Assembly: GCA_905178155.1 (NCBI GenBank)
Contig: CAJINV010000007.1
Span: 154,663 to 218,662 of the forward strand
From: Amoebophrya sp. A120
Taxonomy: Eukaryota > Sar > Dinophyceae > Syndiniales > Amoebophryaceae
Reading direction: 5' to 3'
DNA: 64,000 bases
Shown piece by piece: positions 57,741 to 64,000 of the stretch (the first letter of the stretch is position 1; each line of letters opens with the position of its first letter). Below the pieces are notes generated by a model. It made no database searches and was not told where the DNA came from. It was given only the letters and a program-made list of their open reading frames with translations. A program made the translations under genes and the position numbers.

Positions 57741-60700
57741 TCAAAACGTGTAGATCTGAAAAAATTTTGGTTTCACTACAATCTTACAGGGCGTGTAGCC
57801 GATATTTTCACCGTCAATGTTTAACCGAGCTGGCTTATCGTGAGGAAAAATCCCCCCTCCCCATATTGAAAAGGCATCCTTTTGAAAATTTGCGATGCTA
57901 ATTTGTGGCCACAAATCAGACCTGTCTTGCAAGAGAGCAAAGCCAGAGCTTCCGCCATTTTACGCAGGCGATTTGTGATGCTGCTGCGCCAACAGGGCAG
58001 ACGCCTGCCATGCTGAGCGGCCACCTCTAGCAAGCCCCTTCCAGGCTCTGTATCTGCCTGCAGTCCTATACTGCAAGACAAAGGTGATTTGTGTACACAA
58101 ATCCCGCAACACAGATTGTCACTTTGATATGGGGAGGGGGGATTTTTCCTTTCGATATGGCTCGCTGGACTCGAAAGACCAGTCCGTGACTTTTTCGTAC
58201 CCCACGCGCTTGTCGTTTACGTGCTATCCTGGATAAACACGCCCCCATCCCATTAGTTTAGTTGTCATGCAGAATTGCGATTACAGGAAAATTTGTAATG
58301 CGCAACTCCATGAGAGGCATTTCCAATCGCGTTTTGGGATTTGTAATGCTGGAAACAGGATAAGCAGATGGATTTGTGATGCGATTGCCCTTGCTAACAC
58401 GGCGACTACACTACGGACTGCAACTTGTCATGCGTGGCTCCTAAAACTTCTGGACTTGTCTTGCTAAGTTCCTAATCATTGACTAGGGCGGGGGGGCTGG
58501 GGCGTTTTTACATATGATACGTGTTGCCCGTTCTTTTTCACCTTGTTAAACAGCCCCAGTGTGGCACAGCAGCCGAGTTTTGGCCCTGTAATATGCACTG
58601 CAAAAGTACCTCGCAGTAGCTTGTTAGTTTAGGTTTACGGTTGTAAATATCGCATTACAATAAATTCTCTCAGCATCAAATATGGAGTTTGTCATGCTGA
58701 TTCATCCTGGGAAGCAGATTCGTCATGCATGTTTGCAATTACTACGGGTATCAGATACTTTTGCGAAGGGTACGTAACCGCATCCAGCAACCCATCGTCT
58801 ACTTCGGCATACGGGGCAGTGTTTAACCTGATAATTTCGTATTTGTTTCTTCACAGTTTTTTGTCATGCGTACTTGCATCACGATGAATCGAATGTCTTT
58901 ATCTAAGTATTTCCATAAGTACTTGTCTCCCACCACTTTCGTGTTCTGCACCAGCGCCAAGGTGATTCCCTTCTCAAATTTGATTTCTCCGGATTTCTTT
59001 TCCCCAGCATATACTGAGCAAAAACGTCTCCAACTTCTCACACGACTTGTCATGCACCATATTTGCATGCCATGCAAGATGGCCAGCTAATTGTGTCTCA
59101 TGCGTAGGCGTAGCCCCACCAGGAGGAGCATTTTCTGATGGTCTCGGGCGCCAGAGACCACTTTCTCATGCTCTAACAAGAAGAAGGCGCTGGATTTGTG
59201 ACGCGGCTGCACTAGCTCCAGCCGCGACAAGAATAGAAACCCAAACTTGTCATGCGCAACCGACAACACTTCTCAGTTTGTGTACGCAAAACTGACATCT
59301 ACTTAACTCTGGGGTGGGGACGTTTTTGCTTCTGATACAGCACTCGGATTTTTACTCTTGTCCTGGTACTTATCCAAGAAAAAAACTGTGTTAGTGTAAC
59401 TTTCCTTGGCGGACAGCATCACAAATTTGCTCTACATGACAGCGAAAACCTGTCATGCGTGGCTTGTAAGGGAAAACACACATGAAAAGAGGACGTCATG
59501 GTTGTCTGGCATGACAGGTGTAGCAGCTCTGTTGCATGTTCTGCATTACAGACTTACACTTACACAGTTTTTTTTCTTGCATAGTACTTGATCACTTGCG
59601 TCGGCCCCTTGCTCGTGTCGATGCGGCTATCAAATGCAAAAATGTCTGGGTCTGGAATGTTGCTGGGTTTGTCATGCATATTTTGCATGACCCAGGATGT
59701 CTGTAATGCATGAACTAGCATCACAGATTTTTAGAGGGTTTCCTGATGCCTATTCCGCAAATGCCCTCCCCGCGTAGCACAAACTAGACTCCTCTTGCTG
59801 GTCATGCGATACAGATTTTTTTAGAGTCCAAAGTTAGCATCACAAGCTCCAACCTTCCAGACCCAGACACTTTTGCATTTGATAGCGGCAGATTTCGAGC
59901 AAAATGCTCCAGTCGTATCGCAACGGGCCGCAGCACCGCCACCGCTCTGCTTTGATGTTCGCATCGACGCCTAACCCAAGACCGAGCATGTTGTGCATCA
60001 GCTTCACGTTAGTAGAAGGCTCTTGACTGCTCGTCGCGTCAGCTACCAAATGCAAACATCTCTGGGTCAGGAAGATTGCAAGACTTGTCATGCAGATTCG
60101 CCGTTACCCATGATGTTGCAGGACCTAGCATCACAGACTCTACTGTGAGATCTCTATCATGTTCACGCCTGTCCTGCATGAGAAACGCCGTCTCAATTTA
60201 CTCAATTGATGTAGTCGTAGTGGACAACCTTATTAGGTAATCATGCAACACAGATTTTTGCAGGAGCAGGATGCAGAAGCAGCATGACAAGTTAGCTACA
60301 CTCTTCCTCACGACATATTTGCAATGCATATCAGCTACGGATGGACCAGTCTGGTACGTGATCGCCCCTAAGTCGATCCACTTCGGCTCTCCTGCGTCTA
60401 GAGTTTGTGATGCAGAAGACTCCAAAAAGGCGTTGATTGCATTGCCTGCGTATCGGTAGTATCCTGTGCAAATATATCGCAGTCATGTTTTTCTGGAGCT
60501 AAGTCTGCATTATTTCTCATGCGGAGGAAATTTGTAACGCATTTATACGAGTACGATAGCGATACTTTTGCACTGCATAGGTAGGTGCGCTTCTTCGTCA
60601 GCTTATCCGTACTGTACCCGACGATTCCCAAATCCGTGGCCAGCGCGTTTCCCGTCCCCCCTGGGATCAAGCAGATTTTCTGTTTGATAGATTCCACGTT

Positions 60701-61731
60701 TGCAACCGAGTCGAGGTTCAGTCTCACCTTTTCCCGCGTCGCCAGCCCGTTCAAGCTATGCGTTGCAAAGATGTCTGGGTCTGGCCCTCTGCAACCTGTC
60801 ATGCTATTAAATCTGCATCATGCAAAAATTTGTGTTGCATGCCTACCAAATGCTGCCCACTTTTGATCCAGTTGAGAAGCAGTTTCTCACGCAGGGAGTT
60901 AGGCATGATAGTGATCTCGCGGAATCTGTCATGCTAGGTCCTCCATTGCAGATCATATGGGCGGTCATGGACAACCTGCATGACAAGTCTAGCAATGTTC
61001 TAGACCAAGACATACTTGCAGTTGATACAAACACTCGTTCAACGATCCGTCCCCGCCAATCACCACCAACACCGCCAGGTCCTCGCTCTGCAAAATCTCG
61101 TCCGGAATTTCACTCGCGCACATTTCGAACCCGTGGTTGGCTCGCTGGGTTTCGTAGGAGAGGATCTCGTACTTCTCGGTGTCGAGTTTCTCTAGGAGTT
61201 TCTTCTTCGTTATCAAATGTAAAAGTGTCTGGGTCTGGAAGGATGCAACTTGTGATGCTACCTCTGGACTCTACATCAAATCTGTATTGCATGAACAGCA
61301 AAAGAGGTGTATTTTGTGCTACGCGGAGAGGGCATTTCTCATGCGGTATGAGCATCAGAAAGCCCTCGCAAGATCTCTGATGCTAGGGCATGCATCACAG
61401 ACCTCATAGGTCATGCAAAATCTGCATGACAAACTCCTGCATTCTTCCAGACCCAGACATTTTTGCAATCCATATTCGTCTCATCGTGGAGCTTTTTTCC
61501 CTTCTTCTTCCCGCCGTACGGGTTGTAGATGATCACGATTTTTTTCATCTTGGACTTTGCTTCCTCCAGCGCGGGAGTTGTTGCAGAAGCTGCTGCTGGT
61601 GCGGCAGGAGTGGTGGTCCCTGCGGACGCTAGTTCTTGTACCAGCTGTGGCGGGGCGGCAGAAGCGGATGCGGCGGAGTCCTCTGGGTTCGCAACTTCCG
61701 GGGCCGGATCTGTACTAGTATCAGTGGACAT
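57741..61731 (-). CDS. Lipid kinase, DAG/sphingosine kinase catalytic fold, about 467 aa, 11 exons
   Basis: Phosphorylates a lipid hydroxyl (diacylglycerol or long-chain base); which one cannot be told. ATG at 61731; an Ala/Thr-rich N-terminus of about 60 residues precedes IIYNPYGGKKKG (family motif 1). Then GGDGSLNE (nucleotide-binding motif), PGGTGNALATDLG, GLGLGVDANI, APYAEVDDGLLDAV and IDGENIGYTP, all in family order. Exons run 61731-61475, 61210-61028, 60756-60580, 60459-60331, 60043-59885, 59627-59584, 59370-59338, 59009-58773, 58591-58520, 58224-58158 and 57835-57741. Removing ten introners plus ten 5-bp copies leaves 1403 nt, one short of a multiple of three. The break lies in 58840-58885: …RFIVMQ and …NKYEIIRLNTAPY are in different frames. 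A lost A in GAAGAAAC (58845-58852) or a 29-nt GC-AG intron would repair it. Confidence 0.85.
57836..58157. mobile_element. Introner, family G (322 bp)
   Basis: TSD tggct/tggct. Last intron of the lipid kinase gene. Confidence 0.9.
58225..58519. mobile_element. Introner, family C (295 bp)
   Basis: TSD cgtgc/cgtgt (4 of 5). Lipid kinase intron 9. Confidence 0.87.
58592..58772. mobile_element. Introner, family B (181 bp)
   Basis: TSD tgtaa/cgtaa (4 of 5). Lipid kinase intron 8. Right end is GGGTA rather than GGATA. Confidence 0.85.
59010..59337. mobile_element. Introner, family C (328 bp)
   Basis: TSD cagca/cagca. Lipid kinase intron 7. Confidence 0.9.
59371..59583. mobile_element. Introner, family D (213 bp)
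   Basis: TSD gtact/gtact. Lipid kinase intron 6. It and intron 7 leave an exon of only 33 bp between them. Confidence 0.9.
59628..59884. mobile_element. Introner, family A (257 bp)
   Basis: TSD gcggc/gcggc. Lipid kinase intron 5. Confidence 0.92.
60044..60330. mobile_element. Introner, family A (287 bp)
   Basis: TSD tcagc/tcagc. Lipid kinase intron 4. Left end TACCAAATGC (one change from TATCAAATGC). Confidence 0.88.
60460..60579. mobile_element. Introner, family B, shortest copy (120 bp)
   Basis: TSD ggtag/ggtag. Lipid kinase intron 3. Part of the left half is deleted. Confidence 0.88.
60757..61027. mobile_element. Introner, family A (271 bp)
   Basis: TSD caagc/caaac (4 of 5). Lipid kinase intron 2. 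Confidence 0.87.
61211..61474. mobile_element. Introner, family A (264 bp)
   Basis: TSD ttcgt/ttcgt. Lipid kinase intron 1. Confidence 0.92.
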
Positions 61732-62548
61732 ATTGTGCAGTTTTCAACACATTTAGTAGGTAGCTGTGTTGTGCAACTAGGGACGCTTCCACGCAGCTCG
61801 GATGCGGGATAGTATTTACGCAAACGGAAACACACGAAAAGACGTTTTACGATACCACACTCTCAAACACTTCAAGGACGGAAGAAGTTGGTATTGGTAG
61901 AAAGAAAGCACCAGGAGCGATAGGCCGTCTAATAATATCCACCTCTTCCTACAAGAAGCCTGCTCCTCTTGCAAAGTATGCAAAAATTTTCCAGATTTGC
62001 GAATGTTCTTCTCTCACCTGACAAAAAAAAGCGCCCGCTCGGAGAGAAGTTGGCAACAGCAACTGCACTTCCAATTGAACTGGAAACGCATCAACATACT
62101 CATGAAGACCACACTGGCAAAACGTGAAAAGACTTATGATGTCGGAACATCTTCACACCTGCCGCACCTCGGCGTGTCGTCGTTCCCGTAGAACATTCTT
62201 TCTCTTTGGTGTAGTGAATGTGAAGACAGCAAGACTCTGCGTGTATAAATTTGTTTCGGCTCCGTCTTTGTCTTGCCACAGAGACAGAACTTTCACTTTG
62301 ATCGTTGATGTAGCATGAAGAACCAGAGTACAGATTGTGTCTGGAAGACGGCCGGATATGAAAAGTACCATCGAAGGTGATAGACAGGTTGACAGAATGT
62401 TGATTGAATTTGAAGCTGCACACCTCCCATTTCTTGCTAGTTTATCACTCGAGTCTGAGAACAAACAACACAGTAACCATCCATGCAACTTCTCGTCCCG
62501 ATACACTTGCTTCCCGCCTACCGTATGTCAAACTCCTTAGCCACGACC
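61732..62548. other. Intergenic, nothing recognised
   Basis: About 0.8 kb between the lipid kinase start and the stop of the next gene. No gene-like ORF or introner seen. Confidence 0.5.
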
Positions 62549-64000
62549 TTATAGTCGCACTGGACTAGCAGTGTAAGTAGATCGCCCACCTGCCGCTTGA
62601 CTACGTGCTGCCGGAGAAGTGCTAGCAAAAGTCGCACTTCTACTTGTCCCCGTCAAGCTCTCCCGCTCGGAACTGGTCCCCTATGCCTTGCAAATATGCC
62701 TGGGTGGTCTGGAAACTTGTATTAATGCAAGTCAGTGAATACTAAGCACTCTGTAATGCACCGCCAAGCATGACAGGTTTTTTCGTCGCGTTGTGTTGCG
62801 CATTCCGCATGTATGACAGGCAGAGGGCACTGTTCGTGGCCACGCAACACAAAGTCCAGATTCCTGCCAGGCAAGCATGACAGATCTCGCAGTCTTCCAG
62901 ACCCAGACATCTTTGCATTTGATATCCCCGCGCCAGTCGCAAAATTGCTCTCGGAGTTCACTGTCCGAATTGTGCTCGCGCGATCTGAAGCAACACGCTC
63001 GACCTGTTGACCTCGGTCGTGCTGTGTTGACCGCGAAGGGTTCGGCGGTGCATCTTGTGTTCGATCTTCGTGTTGCGGCTGCACTGGGTTGTTGCTGCTA
63101 TTCGAAGATCGACTACGGGGGTTGGAGGATCTGGATCGGGTGTCCGGATTAGAGAAGCTGCAGCTCCGCGTATTTGTATTGTTCGACGCCGTCGGGATTC
63201 CGGTCGTGGCGGTCGCGCCGGTGGAAGAAGTTGGAGTGCGCCCGGAACTTCTTGAGCTAGTCCGGGGCTTCTCGCGGTGGTGGTGGTTTAGATGATAGGC
63301 CTTGGTCGCGCCCTCGCTAGAACCACACATCTCCTCGTCTTCCAGCAGTAGCACTGTTCTCGATAACTCCTCCTGGTCTTCCAAAAACAAACTCTCCTCA
63401 ACCAGCACTGAGCTCGGCTCCGGTGGGAGATCGGAGAGAATATCCGAGGCGGTTTATCCTGTATAAAAACGTCGTCCCCACCCGAGAGTTGTAATGCAAA
63501 TCTGCATGCTATAAAATGTTTCCATCGCGGAGACCCATGAGAAGCATTTTCTAGTTGTGTTTTGGGATTTCGACTTGTGATGCTCGGATCAGCATGATAT
63601 GTTCGATCTGTAATGCGGCTGCACTAGCTCAAGACTACTACACTGCGAGCCACAATTTGACGTCATGCCCAAAAGCAAAGCCTGTTGATTTGTGCACCAG
63701 CAGAGTTTGCATCTTCACTAACGGGCGGGGACGTTTTTCCTCAGGATACGGCTCCCGTCGCTTCCGTGACTGATTCGTCGTTACAATCCGCACCGCGCCG
63801 CCTCCGCACGGCCTGTAGCAGCTGCGGGTGCACAAGCCGCCGCAACTTTTTCCACACAGGATTCCGGACAAGGTTGCGCCGGCGCTGGACGTCCCTGCGC
63901 GCGTCCTCCGCATCTTCCAAGGCTGGCCGCGGTGGACAAAGCCTCTGCGCTATGAGAGTGCACAACCCCCCCTCCCCCTCATTTGTGTTGCATGAACAGC
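62549..64000 (-). CDS. Unknown Ser/Arg/Thr-rich protein, 3' part (5' end off the window)
   Basis: Three exons visible: 63950-63749, 63454-62925 and 62681-62549, with stop TAA at 62549-62551. Removing each introner plus 5 nt keeps one frame (…TEATGA|ASDILSDL… and …FATGA|GTSSERES…). The first visible exon is Arg/Leu-rich and probably helical (RRRNLVRNPVWKKLRRLV); the second has an acidic segment (VEESLFLEDQEELS), then long Ser/Thr/Asn/Arg-rich, probably disordered sequence. No domain recognised. The coding sequence continues upstream beyond an introner cut by the right edge. Confidence 0.7.
62682..62924. mobile_element. Introner, family A (243 bp)
   Basis: TSD tcccc/tcccc. Last intron of the right-edge gene. 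The left arm has TGCCTGGGTGGTCTGG, a 3-nt insertion in the core. Confidence 0.88.
63455..63748. mobile_element. Introner, family C (294 bp)
   Basis: TSD cggtt/cggct (4 of 5). Intron of the right-edge gene. Confidence 0.87.
63951..64000. mobile_element. Introner, family E, cut by the window edge
   Basis: Left arm TATGAGAGTGCACAAC after flank tgcgc, followed by CCCCCTCCCCCTCATTTG as in the other E copies. The right half is outside. Confidence 0.85.

Overview
This window looks like nuclear DNA of a dinoflagellate-type protist, most likely the parasitic syndinean Amoebophrya or a close relative (inference). All nine protein genes I can support lie on the minus strand, as in the one-way gene clusters of dinoflagellates. 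Nearly every intron is non-canonical: a palindromic MITE-like insert that starts TAT, ends ATA and is flanked by a 5-bp target duplication. Such introner elements have been described in Amoebophrya. I count 63 of them, against one clear GT-AG intron (38836-38988).

Layout. (1) 341-32995: a giant coiled-coil gene cut by 43 introner introns. Removing each insert plus one 5-bp copy leaves 2987 codons by hand count. One of its introns is about 10.8 kb and holds a near full-length APE-type LINE retrotransposon (about 10947-21628). Another holds a 133-bp minisatellite (22019-23676). Two others hold copies of an 0.75-0.86-kb interspersed repeat. (2) 34292-35623: unknown protein. (3) 37165-39659: dynamin-family GTPase with an internal in-frame TAG. 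(4) 40802-41651: third copy of the interspersed repeat, then a small unknown gene at 41667-42948. (5) 43620-46030: tandem array of 321-bp units. (6) 46860-48403: putative secreted protein. (7) 50122-50880 and 51097-52359: two intronless unknown genes, the second with a signal peptide. (8) 53390-57290: tandem array of about 201-bp units. (9) 57741-61731: lipid kinase of the DAG/sphingosine kinase fold with ten introner introns and an apparent frame break. (10) 62549-64000: 3' part of an unknown Ser-rich gene that runs off the right edge.

The main story is genome architecture. At least seven introner families with different terminal inverted repeats share a short internal motif (CATGACAAATTTG and its complement), sit only inside genes, and leave an intact frame when removed. 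They also seem to act as safe harbours: a whole LINE, a minisatellite and two copies of a dispersed repeat are nested inside them without breaking the host reading frame. Family letters used below (terminal sequences): A, TATCAAATGCAAA with CTGGGTCTGG; B, TATGCATTGCAAAAGTATCG or TATCCTGTGCAAAAG; C, TATCCTGAGCAAAAACG with CCCCACCCC; D, TATCCAAGAAAAAAAC; E, TATGACAGTGCACAAC; F, ends carrying TCTCAAACGTTAC; G, TATCGTGAGGAAAAATCC; H, a single divergent element. Target-site duplications (TSD) are given on the plus strand, left/right. All coordinates and codon counts were tallied by hand and may be off by a base or two.
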